A DNA stretch of 64,000 nt, taken from positions 62,001 to 126,000 of the forward strand of contig NZ_JACJTB010000005.1 in NCBI RefSeq assembly GCF_014698475.1. Reading direction: 5' to 3'. The DNA comes from Nostoc spongiaeforme FACHB-130. Its GTDB lineage: Bacteria > Cyanobacteriota > Cyanobacteriia > Cyanobacteriales > Nostocaceae. This document shows, one piece after another, positions 27,020 to 35,836 of the stretch (positions are counted from its first letter, which is position 1; every line of letters begins with the position of its first letter). Position numbers and translations under genes: made by a program. The notes under the pieces are model-generated. The model had not been told where the DNA came from and did not search any database. It was given only the letters and a program-made list of their open reading frames with translations.

Positions 27020-27700
27020 ATGAAGGGAAAATCTCTGTCTTTGATTGGTACAGCTTTGACTTTGGCTTTGAGTGCTAATGTTGCAGTTGCTCAATCCAGT
27101 AAATCCCCAATTGCTCAGTCCAGTAGCCCATCCACTAGTTCACCAACGGAAATTCAGCTGTCACCAGAAGGTTTAAAAATTCTGTGTGAACGTTTCCCCT
27201 TAAATTCCCGTTGTCCTAACGGTCAACCACTTACTCCAAGTTCTTCTGGTACTACCACCGTACCCGAAACACAGCCTTCTAGCACCACAACCAGCCCAGA
27301 CAGTACAACTACTACACCTGAGTCAACACCTAACAGCACAACAGTACCTGCTGAACCTACAACTCCTGGCAGTACAACCGCACCAGACACCACAAATCCT
27401 ACCAATACAATTCCCGCTCCTGGTAGCACCACACCAGATTCCACAACCCCTGGTAGTGTAACTCCTGCACCAGATTCCACAACTCCTAATCAAATTACAC
27501 CAGCCCCAGATTCCACAACCCCTGGCAGCACAACTATGCCAGATTCCACAACTCCTAATCAAATTACACCAGCCCCAGATTCCAGCACTCCTGGTAGTGT
27601 AACTCCAGCCCCAGATTCCACAACTCCTGGTAGTGTAACTCCAGCCCCAGATTCCACAACTCCTAACGGCGGTGTTCAACCAGGTTCGACATCTCCTTAG
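27020..27700 (+). CDS. Secreted Pro/Ser/Thr-rich repeat protein
   Basis: 226 residues. A standard signal peptide (MKGKSLSLIGTALTLALSAN, cut after VAVAQ or nearby) leads into a short conserved section with two Cys (LSPEGLKILCERFPLNSRCP). About 150 residues of Pro/Ser/Thr follow, with repeating PDSTTPGSVTPA and PDSTTPNQITPA units. The composition resembles extracellular linkers that are often glycosylated. The small Cys pair region is similar to other cyanobacterial exported proteins of unknown role. It is likely an envelope or sheath component. It is transcribed towards ureC and ends 46 bases before the 42-bp palindrome. Function unknown. Confidence 0.75.
   Translation: MKGKSLSLIGTALTLALSANVAVAQSSKSPIAQSSSPSTSSPTEIQLSPEGLKILCERFPLNSRCPNGQPLTPSSSGTTTVPETQPSSTTTSPDSTTTTPESTPNSTTVPAEPTTPGSTTAPDTTNPTNTIPAPGSTTPDSTTPGSVTPAPDSTTPNQITPAPDSTTPGSTTMPDSTTPNQITPAPDSSTPGSVTPAPDSTTPGSVTPAPDSTTPNGGVQPGSTSP
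27420..27666 (+). repeat. Tandem repeats encoding PDSTTP units
   Basis: About seven copies of a 30-36 base unit (core CCAGATTCCACAACTCCTGG) lie inside the coding region, in frame. The number of units is probably variable between strains. Confidence 0.75.
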
Positions 27701-27746
27701 TCATCTGTGATCTAGCGTCTAGTCCAGCAATTAATAATTAGACGAT

Positions 27747-27788
27747 AAATGATAAGAGAGATTGCGATCGCAATCTCTCTTATCATTT
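27747..27788. terminator. 42-bp perfect palindrome between convergent genes
   Basis: AAATGATAAGAGAGATTGCG at 27747-27766 continues through a central ATCG-type symmetry into its exact complement, ending at 27788. HIP1 (GCGATCGC) is the centre. It separates convergent genes, so it probably acts as a bidirectional terminator. Confidence 0.8.
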
Positions 27789-27795
27789 TGGTAAT

Positions 27796-29502
27796 TCAAA
27801 ATAAAAAGTAACGCTGTGCCATTGGTAAAACTGTTGCAGGTTCACAGGTGAGTAATTCACCATCAGCCCTGACTTCGTAAGTTTCTGGGTCTACTTCAAT
27901 GTGTGGTAATGCGTCATTTAGCTTTAAGTCACCTTTGCTTAATTGGCGAGTTCCAGTCACCGCCACAGTTGATTTTTTTAGTCCCAACTGATGAGGAATT
28001 TCTCTTTCTAAAGCCTCTTGAGAAACAAATGTGAAAGATGTTGCATTCCTCGCACCAGCAAAACTGCCAAACATTGGTTGCATGTGAACGGGTTGGGGTG
28101 TGGGAATACTGGCGTTAGCATCACCCATTTGCGCCCAAGCTATCATTCCACCTTTAATCACTATCTCTGGCTTGACACCAAAAAACGCAGGTCGCCACAA
28201 GCATAAGTCTGCAATTTTTCCGGCTTCTACGGAACCGACATAATCAGCAATTCCATGTGTAATGGCAGGATTAATAGTGTATTTTGCTACGTATCTTTTG
28301 GCGCGTAAATTATCCGCTTGGTTATCTCCCTCTAGACTTCCTCGTTGTACTTTCATTTTGTGGGCGGTCTGCCAAGTACGAATTATTACCTCTCCCACTC
28401 TCCCCATTGCTTGAGAGTCAGAAGAAATCATACTAAACGCGCCTAAGTCATGCAAAATATCTTCGGCGGCGATGGTTTCTCGGCGAATGCGAGATTCAGC
28501 AAAAGCCACATCTTCCGCAATACTTGGGTCGAGGTGATGGCACACCATTAACATATCTAGGTGTTCATCTAAAGTGTTGAGGGTATAGGGACGGGTGGGA
28601 TTTGTCGAAGAGGGGAGTACATTTGCTTGACCGCAGACTTTGATGATGTCTGGTGCATGTCCGCCACCTGCGCCTTCGGTGTGGTAGGTATGAATGGCGC
28701 GGTTTTTAAAGGCGGCGATGGTATCTTCCACAAATCCGGCTTCGTTGAGGGTGTCGGTGTGGATGGCTACCTGCACATCATATTCATCAGCCACACTCAG
28801 ACAAGTATCAATGGTGGCGGGAGTTGTCCCCCAGTCTTCATGCAGTTTTAAACCCATTGCACCGGCTTGCACTTGTTCTGCTAATGCTTGGGGTTGACTG
28901 GCGTTACCTTTACCCAAAAATCCCAAGTTCATCGGAAAAGCATCAGCAGCTTGTAACATCCGGTAAATGTTCCAAGGGCCGGGGGTACAGGTAGTGGCGT
29001 TGGTTCCAGTGGCGGGGCCAGTTCCGCCGCCAATCATAGTTGTGATTCCAGAAGCGATCGCCACTTCAATTTGTTGGGGACAAATAAAATGTATATGGCT
29101 ATCAATTCCGCCCGCCGTGAGAATCATTCCCTCGCCAGCTAAGGCTTCAGTTCCAGGGCCAATAATAATATCTACGTTGTCTTGAATATAAGGATTACCC
29201 GCTTTACCAATTTTAAATATCTTGCCATCTTTAATGCCGATGTCTGCTTTGACGATTCCCCACCAATCGAGAATCAAAGCATTGGTAATGACTAAATCAA
29301 CAGCACCATCGGCGTTAGAAATGGGGGATTGTCCCATCCCATCACGAATCACTTTACCACCGCCAAACTTCACTTCATCACCGTAGGTAGTAAAGTCTTG
29401 TTCGACTTCGATAAATAATTCTGTATCTGCAAGGCGGATGCGATCGCCTACTGTGGGGCCATAAGTTTCTGCATAGGCGCGGCGAGACATTCTATAACTC
29501 AT
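27796..29502 (-). CDS. ureC: Urease subunit alpha
   Basis: Catalytic subunit that hydrolyses urea to ammonia and carbamate at a di-nickel site. Visible landmarks are the Ni-binding HIHF ([12 protein letters not shown]), the carbamylated-Lys segment [40 protein letters not shown] with metal/catalytic His, and the mobile-flap MVCHHLDP. All are intact and 568 residues is normal. It is the last gene of the urease run: ureD, ureA and ureB lie upstream in order, with a Coq4-like gene inserted 68 bases before it. Maturation genes ureE, ureF and ureG are not in the window. Confidence 0.99.
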   Translation of the reverse strand: MSYRMSRRAYAETYGPTVGDRIRLADTELFIEVEQDFTTYGDEVKFGGGKVIRDGMGQSPISNADGAVDLVITNALILDWWGIVKADIGIKDGKIFKIGKAGNPYIQDNVDIIIGPGTEALAGEGMILTAGGIDSHIHFICPQQIEVAIASGITTMIGGGTGPATGTNATTCTPGPWNIYRMLQAADAFPMNLGFLGKGNASQPQALAEQVQAGAMGLKLHEDWGTTPATIDTCLSVADEYDVQVAIHTDTLNEAGFVEDTIAAFKNRAIHTYHTEGAGGGHAPDIIKVCGQANVLPSSTNPTRPYTLNTLDEHLDMLMVCHHLDPSIAEDVAFAESRIRRETIAAEDILHDLGAFSMISSDSQAMGRVGEVIIRTWQTAHKMKVQRGSLEGDNQADNLRAKRYVAKYTINPAITHGIADYVGSVEAGKIADLCLWRPAFFGVKPEIVIKGGMIAWAQMGDANASIPTPQPVHMQPMFGSFAGARNATSFTFVSQEALEREIPHQLGLKKSTVAVTGTRQLSKGDLKLNDALPHIEVDPETYEVRADGELLTCEPATVLPMAQRYFLF

Positions 29503-29570
29503 AACTAATCCTGATAATCATTTGTTATTCCCATCTGAAACACTCCAGCTACTGAGGGCAGATTTGAGTT

Positions 29571-30245
29571 TTAGGGTATATAGACTGAGGTGGGTTCAAT
29601 TCCTAGTTCGCTGCGCCATTGGGATAGGGGTTTATCCCAGTTTTCTTCCCATTTTTGGGCTATGAGGGGTTTAGCTTTTGCTCCCATACGATAGCCTATG
29701 GCAATTTGTGTTAATAAATGATCCATTTGTTCTGGTGCATTAATTAATGTTCTCATTAATCCCCCTGCTAAGAGAATGATGGGTAAGGGGATACGAATTT
29801 GAGCTAAACAAAATGCTTGTAATCCTAATTCACCGTTGACATCAAAGCCTAATCCTGTAACTACATGCCAAATATCATGAGTTTGTCTGAGGCGATGCAA
29901 GATATAGCTGGTGTCATCTGTGATTTTTAAACCCCGATAGTAATTGGGGTCAAAACCTGTATCTTTGATATATTTAGCAAAAGCATATCCTAGTGAACCT
30001 TCAGGACATTTGCCGATCGCTTCCATATCTGGAGGTGGTGCAATGTAACGTTCTTGAATAATTTGTGCTACTTCTGGTTTTGATTTGATATATTCAATCG
30101 CTAATTTAGTCGCTTTGATGTTAATCATCCCATCTTCAATATCAGGAGTTGCATCAGCGCGACCAGGATCTATAAATAGAGTAATTGCACCTTTTAAGGT
30201 ATTTAAAAATTCTAGATTTAAACCGCGTAAATCTTTCAAAAACAT
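29571..30245 (-). CDS. Coq4-like protein inside the urease operon
   Basis: 224 residues. It has the family zinc motif HDxxHx11E exactly (HDIWH at 123-127, Glu139 in FDVNGEL) within the usual surroundings (LRQTHDIWHVVTGLG) and the segment LGLQAFCLAQ. Coq4 acts in ubiquinone biosynthesis in mitochondria and proteobacteria; cyanobacteria make plastoquinone instead, so this protein must serve another quinone or lipid, or another reaction. It sits between ureB (46 bases) and ureC (68 bases), same strand. A direct link to urease is unproven; I recall an unnamed gene at the same place in Anabaena. The family call is confident, the role is not. Confidence 0.88.
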   Translation of the reverse strand: MFLKDLRGLNLEFLNTLKGAITLFIDPGRADATPDIEDGMINIKATKLAIEYIKSKPEVAQIIQERYIAPPPDMEAIGKCPEGSLGYAFAKYIKDTGFDPNYYRGLKITDDTSYILHRLRQTHDIWHVVTGLGFDVNGELGLQAFCLAQIRIPLPIILLAGGLMRTLINAPEQMDHLLTQIAIGYRMGAKAKPLIAQKWEENWDKPLSQWRSELGIEPTSVYIP

Positions 30246-30291
30246 CTGACCCTGCCTTTATGTATTTGGTATTAAGGCATGAAAGCCTTAA

Positions 30292-30597
30292 CTATAATTG
30301 GCCATTTACCTTAGCATTAAAACCATAGACTTGCCGACTACCAGTAAAGGGTATTAAAGTGACTTCCTTTTCATCCCCTGTCTCAAAGCGTACTGCCGTA
30401 CCAGCCGGAATATCCAGACGCATTCCTTTGGCTTGTTCTCTATCAAAAATTAGAGCAGAATTAACTTCATAAAAGTGAAAATGTGAACCTACTTGGATAG
30501 GGCGATCGCCTGTATTTGCCACTGGCAATTTTACAGTCTGACGACCTGCATTTAGTTCTATTTCACCTACTGCTGTGATAATTTCTCCAGGTATCAT
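30292..30597 (-). CDS. ureB: Urease subunit beta
   Basis: 101-residue structural subunit of the (alpha-beta-gamma)3 urease. It starts [20 protein letters not shown] and carries [19 protein letters not shown] and the C-terminal [11 protein letters not shown], the typical landmarks. It follows ureA by 20 bases on the same strand and precedes the Coq4-like gene, so it belongs to a single transcript with both. Length is normal. No oddities seen. Confidence 0.98.
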   Translation of the reverse strand: MIPGEIITAVGEIELNAGRQTVKLPVANTGDRPIQVGSHFHFYEVNSALIFDREQAKGMRLDIPAGTAVRFETGDEKEVTLIPFTGSRQVYGFNAKVNGQL

Positions 30598-30617
30598 AGT
30601 AATTTTCTAAAATAAAT

Positions 30618-30920
30618 TTAACGAATTGGATTATGTACTGTCACTAACTTTGTGCCATCTGGAAAAGTGGCTTCTACCTGGACTTCATGTACCATTTCTG
30701 CTACACCTTCCATCACCTCATCTCTTGTTAATAAAGTTGTGCCGTAACTCATTAATTCCGCAACAGTCTGTCCATCTCTTGCGCCTTCTAAAATTGCAGC
30801 AGATATATAAGCCACTGCTTCAGGATAATTTAATTTCAAGCCTCTTTCTTTGCGTCTTTCCGCTAATAAAGCAGCAGTAAAAATTAATAATTTATCTTTT
30901 TCCTGCGGCGTAAGTTGCAT
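30618..30920 (-). CDS. ureA: Urease subunit gamma
   Basis: 100-residue structural subunit. The protein begins [20 protein letters not shown] and ends LVTVHNPIR, as usual for UreA; the frame is open 19 codons further upstream but that would overlap ureD and is not conserved. AAGGA seven bases before the ATG at 30918-30920 supports this start. It follows ureD by 22 bases and precedes ureB by 20 bases, giving a compact urease cluster. Confidence 0.98.
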   Translation of the reverse strand: MQLTPQEKDKLLIFTAALLAERRKERGLKLNYPEAVAYISAAILEGARDGQTVAELMSYGTTLLTRDEVMEGVAEMVHEVQVEATFPDGTKLVTVHNPIR

Positions 30921-30942
30921 CTTTGCATCCTTTATCGTTTGT

Positions 30943-31845
30943 TTAAATCTGCCAAACTCTGGGTATACATATACCACGACTCAAAAATGATGTTCGTAGT
31001 ATGTGCCAAACAGCTGTAAACCAGTTTCGCACCTCAGATGTGGAAGCGCCGCGATATCTACACAAAAGTCCATGTTCTAGTTGTGTCACGCCTACTAAGT
31101 GCTGAGTGCTGAGTGCTGAGTGCTGAGTGGAGAGTAGTGGTTCGACTCCGCTCACCAAGCGGGAGTGGGGGGTAAAGAGAGAACGTGCTGTTTCGACGAT
31201 TTCTGTGGAGACTGGATGACCAAGCCAAATCAAGCTACCGACGATGGGTTGTCCAAATAAACCATGCGGACTGTGAAAAATTTCGGGATTCCCTGGTAAC
31301 AATTGACGATCTATCCATAATGGAACACCTTGCTGCCAAATTTCACTGTGCGATCGCCATTTTCCTTGTAAGAATTTCTCTCCTCTGGCGCTGCGACCAA
31401 AGCGGGTAATTTCCCAGCCTAAAAAACTAGCTCCGGGTGCTAATTCTACCCGTAAATCTTGGCGATAATCTGCGCCGTTAAACAAAATTGTTTCTTGGGG
31501 TAACAATTCTAAACAAGCACCTGCATCAATTTGAATATCGATAGTTTGTCTGGCTTGCAAGCCATTACTGCGGTAGATTTTACTGGCTGCGGCTGTGGTA
31601 ATTAAAGCTTGGGTATTGGGTTTGAGGTGAAAATGAGATGATAAGCGATCGCCTCCCACCACACCCCCGGCTGTATGTAAAATAACACTATGGCAGACTT
31701 GTTCACCTTCTGGGTAAAACGGACGTTGCACTTTGAGCGGTGCTTGATGATGGTTATAAATTAACTGGGTCGAATTTTGGCAATTCTCATATACTAAGTT
31801 CAGTTTTCCCTGCCAAGCTGTTGCTGTTTGTGGTTGATCAATCAT
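30943..31845 (-). CDS. ureD: Urease accessory protein UreD carrying an in-frame STRR insertion
   Basis: Chaperone that with UreF and UreG loads nickel into urease. 300 residues. Recognisable segments are [38 protein letters not shown] and the C-terminal end [13 protein letters not shown]. Its codons share the first four bases with the purN stop (ATGA overlap), so it is translationally coupled. Four AGTGCTG heptamers at 31098-31125 lie inside the coding region and encode the extra [14 protein letters not shown] segment, with the frame preserved. It is likely functional because the domain continues normally on both sides. No other defect seen. Confidence 0.95.
   Translation of the reverse strand: MIDQPQTATAWQGKLNLVYENCQNSTQLIYNHHQAPLKVQRPFYPEGEQVCHSVILHTAGGVVGGDRLSSHFHLKPNTQALITTAAASKIYRSNGLQARQTIDIQIDAGACLELLPQETILFNGADYRQDLRVELAPGASFLGWEITRFGRSARGEKFLQGKWRSHSEIWQQGVPLWIDRQLLPGNPEIFHSPHGLFGQPIVGSLIWLGHPVSTEIVETARSLFTPHSRLVSGVEPLLSTQHSALSTQHLVGVTQLEHGLLCRYRGASTSEVRNWFTAVWHILRTSFLSRGICIPRVWQI
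31098..31125. repeat. STRR heptamers (four AGTGCTG) within ureD
   Basis: Four exact AGTGCTG units in tandem sit in the ureD coding sequence, the same repeat as near uvrB and between fraD and fraE. On the coding strand they give CAGCACT repeats read as Ser-Thr-Gln-His-Ser-Ala-Leu. Confidence 0.9.
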
Positions 31846-32522
31846 TTAGCTGCGATTTCCCGCCTTGGGGCTTGATGTGAGATTTGACTAGCCGCGATCG
31901 CAATTGCCTGTGGTAAAATTTGATGCTCTTGAATTTGAATCCGGGCATGGAGTGTTTCTGGTGTATCATCCGGTAACACAGGCACAGCCGCTTGCATTAA
32001 TATCGGGCCGCTGTCAACTTCTAAACAAACCAAATGCACCGTACAGCCAGTAATTGTTACCTTTGCTTGCAAAGCTTGTTCCACCGCATGAAGTCCCTTA
32101 AAACTTGGTAACAAACTCGGATGAATATTAATAATTCTGTTAGGAAAAGCATCAATTAACACAGATGTTACCAGCCGCATCCAGCCAGCTAGAATTACCA
32201 AGTCAACATCATGCTGGCGCAAAGTCTGGACAATTTGTTGATCTAAAGTTTCTCGATTTTTGTATTCGCGGTGGTTTAATAAAACAGTTTCTACACCACG
32301 GTTAGCGGCTCGTGTTGCTGCTTTCGCACCGGGATTATTGTAAATTAGAACTGGAATTTGGGCATTAATTTGGCCATTTTCCATAGCTTGGGCAATTGCT
32401 TCAAAATTGCTACCATTTCCAGAAGCCAGAATACCTAGCTTAATCGGAGTATCACTAGATGGTAGGCGATCGCTAATATGGGGAGAAACCAAGCTAAAAC
32501 TAGAATCGGGGCGAAAGGTCAT
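31842..32522 (-). CDS. purN: Phosphoribosylglycinamide formyltransferase
   Basis: Transfers a formyl group from 10-formyl-tetrahydrofolate to GAR in purine biosynthesis. The core starts IKLGILASGNGSNFEAIAQA; the active-site residues appear as NIHPSLLPSFKGLHA (Asn and His) and DSGPILMQ (Asp). The 226 residues include a non-conserved N-terminal tail of about 25 residues. It overlaps ureD by four bases. The next gene upstream is divergent, with only 24 bases between starts, so the promoter is compressed. Confidence 0.96.
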   Translation of the reverse strand: MTFRPDSSFSLVSPHISDRLPSSDTPIKLGILASGNGSNFEAIAQAMENGQINAQIPVLIYNNPGAKAATRAANRGVETVLLNHREYKNRETLDQQIVQTLRQHDVDLVILAGWMRLVTSVLIDAFPNRIINIHPSLLPSFKGLHAVEQALQAKVTITGCTVHLVCLEVDSGPILMQAAVPVLPDDTPETLHARIQIQEHQILPQAIAIAASQISHQAPRREIAAK

Positions 32523-32546
32523 AACAGCAACAAGGAAAATTAATAG

Positions 32547-33431
32547 ATGCCAAAGATATATACTAATAAATCATGGTTAGATAATGATACATTCGCCGCT
32601 TGGACTTTTCTTGCACCCGCATTAATTTTATTAGGAATTTTTGTAATTTGGCCGATCGCCTATTTGTTTTACCTGAGTTTCACGGCTGGTAGTTTTACAT
32701 CCACAGGTACTTATTGGGTAGGTTTAAAAAACTACTGGCGTTTGTTACTTAACCCTGATTTTTGGCAAGTTTTAGGCAATACAATTTATTTTACCCTGGC
32801 GACTGTCATCCCCAGCTTAATTATTCCTTTGGGGTTGGCAGTATTATTAAATCTTTCTCTAGCTTTGCGGGGAATCTTAAGAAGTGCCTACTTTTTACCT
32901 TCCATTATTTCTCTCGTCGCGGCTGGTTTAGGATTTCGCTGGCTGTTTCAAACCACTGGCCCTATCAACGCATTTTTAAATTCATTTGGTATTGCACCAA
33001 TTCCTTGGCTAGGAGATACCTTTTGGGCAATGCCTGTGTTAATTATTTTAAGTATTTGGAAACAATTAGGTTTTAATATGGTTGTTTTCTTAGCCGGGTT
33101 GCAAGCAATTCCTCCCAGTCGCTATGAAGCAGCCGAATTAGATGGTGCAAATGCTTGGCAACAATTTTGGTATGTAACTTTACCAGGATTACGCCCTACT
33201 TTAATTTTCGCCACCATCACCACAGCAATTTTCACATTACGCAGTTTTGAACAAGTTTATGTAATTACTGGTGGTGGCCCTTTAAATTCAACTAATTTAT
33301 TGGTTTACTACATTTATCAAGAAGCCTTTGGTCAATTTGATTTTGGTTATGCAGCAGCGGCCGCAACAGTGTTATTAGCCATCGCTTTAGTTTTAGTGTA
33401 TTTTCAATTACAAACTTGGGGCGAAGAATAA
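32547..33431 (+). CDS. Sugar ABC transporter permease (MalF/UgpA type)
   Basis: 294-residue inner-membrane permease with about six helices (the first at 16-41, FAAWTFLAPALILLGIFVIW). The cytoplasmic EAA loop is clear: YEAAELDGANAWQQFWYVTL with GLRP, where the ATPase docks. It corresponds to the first permease of carbohydrate importers; the partner permease, binding protein and ATPase are not adjacent, so they are encoded elsewhere or the system is split. It is divergent from purN. Substrate unknown; glucosylglycerol, trehalose, sucrose or glycerol-3-phosphate are family possibilities. Confidence 0.92.
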   Translation: MPKIYTNKSWLDNDTFAAWTFLAPALILLGIFVIWPIAYLFYLSFTAGSFTSTGTYWVGLKNYWRLLLNPDFWQVLGNTIYFTLATVIPSLIIPLGLAVLLNLSLALRGILRSAYFLPSIISLVAAGLGFRWLFQTTGPINAFLNSFGIAPIPWLGDTFWAMPVLIILSIWKQLGFNMVVFLAGLQAIPPSRYEAAELDGANAWQQFWYVTLPGLRPTLIFATITTAIFTLRSFEQVYVITGGGPLNSTNLLVYYIYQEAFGQFDFGYAAAAATVLLAIALVLVYFQLQTWGEE

Positions 33432-33455
33432 TTATTTTGATTTGTGAGTAGCAAT

Positions 33456-33488
33456 ATCCCCGACTTCTTGAATAAGTCGGGGATCTTT
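33456..33488 (+). terminator. Terminator after the permease gene, dispersed-repeat type
   Basis: ATCCCCGACTT (33456-33466) pairs with AAGTCGGGGAT (33474-33484), followed by CTTTTA. The stem is a copy of the repeat also seen at 34283-34315. Confidence 0.85.
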
Positions 33489-33675
33489 TATGATTATTTC
33501 CTGACTTATGTCAGCATTTTTTGTTGTGAAAAACACATTTTTAGGCTATTTTACGTGAATTATCCAAATATTATTTGATTTCTCATTCAGCTAATTATCT
33601 TGATTGGTGTAATCTCGATATACAGTATCTCTCACAATTGAGCTTTGCAATTATTGACACTCTGAGGTGAGTCAC

Positions 33676-34275
33676 ATGAGAAATTTTGCTGGTGTACAGG
33701 AATTAATCTCTAGCCAAATTCCAGAACAATCTATTCAACAGCAGGATTTCAGTGGACGTGATTTGCGAGGAATTGACTTAAGTGGTGCTAACTTGCGGGG
33801 AGTAAATTTACGCGGTGCTAATTTAGCTGGTGCAAAATTAACTGGTGCAGACTTAAGTGAAGCAGATTTAACCCAAGTAAATTTGAGTAATGCTGATTTA
33901 AGTTATGCTAATTTGTGTGAGTCTTGCTTGTGGCGATCGCAATGTACTAATAGTAACTTTTGGGGTGCTTCTTTGTGTGGTGTAGATTTTACCGAAGCAG
34001 ACTTGAGTTATGCTCAATTAATTGAAGCTTCATTAATAGAAGCTAAATTAATCAAAGCAAATTTGCAAGCAGCTAGTTTATCTGGTGCCATATTACTAGA
34101 GGCTAATTTAACCGAAGCAAATTTACATAGTGCAGACTTGACATGGACTAATTTAACTAAAGCAAACTTATTAAACGCCAATCTTTGGGAAACAAAAATC
34201 ATCTATAGCAAACTCAGGCATACAATTATGCCTGAAGGCACAATTCATAAACCTGAAATCATGATTATTCATTAA
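33676..34275 (+). CDS. Pentapeptide-repeat protein
   Basis: 199 residues dominated by A(D/N)LxX pentapeptides (SGANLRGVNLRGANLAGAKL and so on) from about residue 28 to the end, predicted to form a right-handed quadrilateral beta-helix. The N-terminus (RNFAGVQELISSQIPEQSIQ) is short and not a signal peptide, so it is cytoplasmic. The central region has irregular units with Cys (ANLCESCLWRSQCTNSNFWG). The ATG at 33676 follows GAGGTGAG closely, and is preferred to the GTG three codons upstream. Some family members protect DNA gyrase, but most cyanobacterial ones have no known role. It ends just before the palindrome at 34283. Confidence 0.9.
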   Translation: MRNFAGVQELISSQIPEQSIQQQDFSGRDLRGIDLSGANLRGVNLRGANLAGAKLTGADLSEADLTQVNLSNADLSYANLCESCLWRSQCTNSNFWGASLCGVDFTEADLSYAQLIEASLIEAKLIKANLQAASLSGAILLEANLTEANLHSADLTWTNLTKANLLNANLWETKIIYSKLRHTIMPEGTIHKPEIMIIH

Positions 34276-34282
34276 ATGATTT

Positions 34283-34315
34283 AGATCCCCGACTTCTTTA
34301 AGAAGTCGGGGATCT
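34283..34315. terminator. 33-bp palindrome, bidirectional terminator (dispersed repeat)
   Basis: AGATCCCCGACTTCTT and AAGAAGTCGGGGATCT are exact complements around one central T. It lies between convergent genes and matches the repeat at 33456-33484 and a decayed copy near 10027-10055. Confidence 0.85.
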
Positions 34316-34324
34316 GAAGCATAA

Positions 34325-35644
34325 TTAAATATCCAACACTAATTTAGAACTACCGGGTTGAGAAATACAAATCAACACAGAACCTTCATCAATGGTTGCG
34401 CCTGGTTCTTCTTGATAACTCACTTCTCCTTCGCGGAGTTTACACATACAAGTACCACAAACTCCGATGCGACAACTAAAAGGGGCATCAATATCATTAG
34501 CTTCAGCAAATTCTAAAATAGTGCCATCGCTTGGTTGCCATGTTAAAGTTTTACCAGATTTAGCAAAGACAATTTCTGCAAATTCTTCACCTTGAGTTGC
34601 AGTCTGAGTTGATTTTGGCGACTCAGTTTTTATCTGGTTCCCAAAAGATTCAAAGAAAACTTTATTATTAGGTACTCCAGCCGCTTTGAGTCCTTCAGTA
34701 ACAGACTGAATAAATGGAGTTGAACCACATAAGAAATATTCCGCTTCTTGTTGACATAATTCTTGTACTAAAGCTGCATCAACATACCCCACACTCTGAT
34801 ATTTTCCTGCATCTTCCTGTCTAGGACGACTGTAGCGAATATGTACATTTAAGTTAGGGTTTTGTTGGGCAATTTCCATCATTTCATCATGAAAAGCATG
34901 GAATTGACCATCTCTAGCACCATGTATAAACCAAACCGGACGCTGAGGATTCAGCCGAGTACAAGCTTTAGCCATACTGATCATAGGTGTAATTCCGACA
35001 CCATTACTAATCAAGACTGCGGGGGTCGATTTATGCACATCCAGCGCAAATTTACCATTTGGTGGTTTGGCGGGAATGACTGCACCTTCCTGAATGCGAT
35101 CGTGCATAAAATTAGATGCTATACCAGGCATCACATCTAATCCATTGGGTGCAGGTTCGCGTTTAATAGAAAGACGATAATATTCACTTTTTTCAGAATA
35201 ATCAGACAGTGAATAAGTCCGAATGACAGGCTTATTATGTCCGGGAATATCAAGTTTAATTGTCAGAAATTGCCCTGGTTGAAAGTTGGGAATTTCACCT
35301 TTATCCTCTGGTTGTAAATAAAAAGATGTGATTTCTTCGCTTTCTTTTACCTTACGAACCACAACAAAATTTCGCCAGTCTTGCCAAACATTGCTGTCTG
35401 CTGTGGAAATGTTGGGAGAGGATTTATCTTCACTATCTTTACCTGTATAAACAAAGCCAAATACAGCCCCAGCCGCCGCACCAAATAGTGAAGAATAAAC
35501 ACCAAACTGATGGGCAGATTTATCTTTAGGATTGGCAAACCCAATAATAATAGCAGTAGACAAAGTAACTACTGAACCAACGGTAGCTGCTGCGGCAACG
35601 CTTCTGACGAATGGATGGTTAATTCTTCCCAGACTTTCCAGCAT
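34325..35644 (-). CDS. Membrane-anchored FNR-like oxidoreductase with C-terminal 2Fe-2S ferredoxin
   Basis: 439 residues. Two hydrophobic helices at the N-terminus (about 15-37 and 47-67) anchor it. An FNR-type module follows: FAD-binding RTYSLSDY, and NAD(P)H-binding GVGITPMISM and FLCGSTPF. A plant-type ferredoxin domain ends the protein, with the cluster ligands in FSCRIGVCGTCMC and a fourth Cys in LICISQP. Electrons would flow from NAD(P)H via FAD to the Fe-S cluster and to a partner such as a desaturase or hydroxylase. The FNR-ferredoxin order matches the larger protein at 52247-53998, which adds an FHA domain. It is downstream of fraE, separated by 192 bases. Partner unknown. Confidence 0.92.
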   Translation of the reverse strand: MLESLGRINHPFVRSVAAAATVGSVVTLSTAIIIGFANPKDKSAHQFGVYSSLFGAAAGAVFGFVYTGKDSEDKSSPNISTADSNVWQDWRNFVVVRKVKESEEITSFYLQPEDKGEIPNFQPGQFLTIKLDIPGHNKPVIRTYSLSDYSEKSEYYRLSIKREPAPNGLDVMPGIASNFMHDRIQEGAVIPAKPPNGKFALDVHKSTPAVLISNGVGITPMISMAKACTRLNPQRPVWFIHGARDGQFHAFHDEMMEIAQQNPNLNVHIRYSRPRQEDAGKYQSVGYVDAALVQELCQQEAEYFLCGSTPFIQSVTEGLKAAGVPNNKVFFESFGNQIKTESPKSTQTATQGEEFAEIVFAKSGKTLTWQPSDGTILEFAEANDIDAPFSCRIGVCGTCMCKLREGEVSYQEEPGATIDEGSVLICISQPGSSKLVLDI

Positions 35645-35836
35645 TGTTGTTTCCTACCTCAGACTTTTAGTTATGTTGGTATATACCTGCGAAGATTCTG
35701 GTTTCAGTCGTTTTACCGAAAGATTATCAGCATCCTACCGTTCGTTTTTATTCCCTTTGGTTCTCTTTAGATTTACTTTAGAAATCCCGCGTGAATTAAT
35801 TAAGAATTACAAACAATTTCTGATTGTGACTAATAT

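Noticed and set aside
28102-28110. Second GGGAATACT (J-box-like) match
   Set aside because: It is inside the ureC coding sequence, antisense, and not upstream of a plausible gene.
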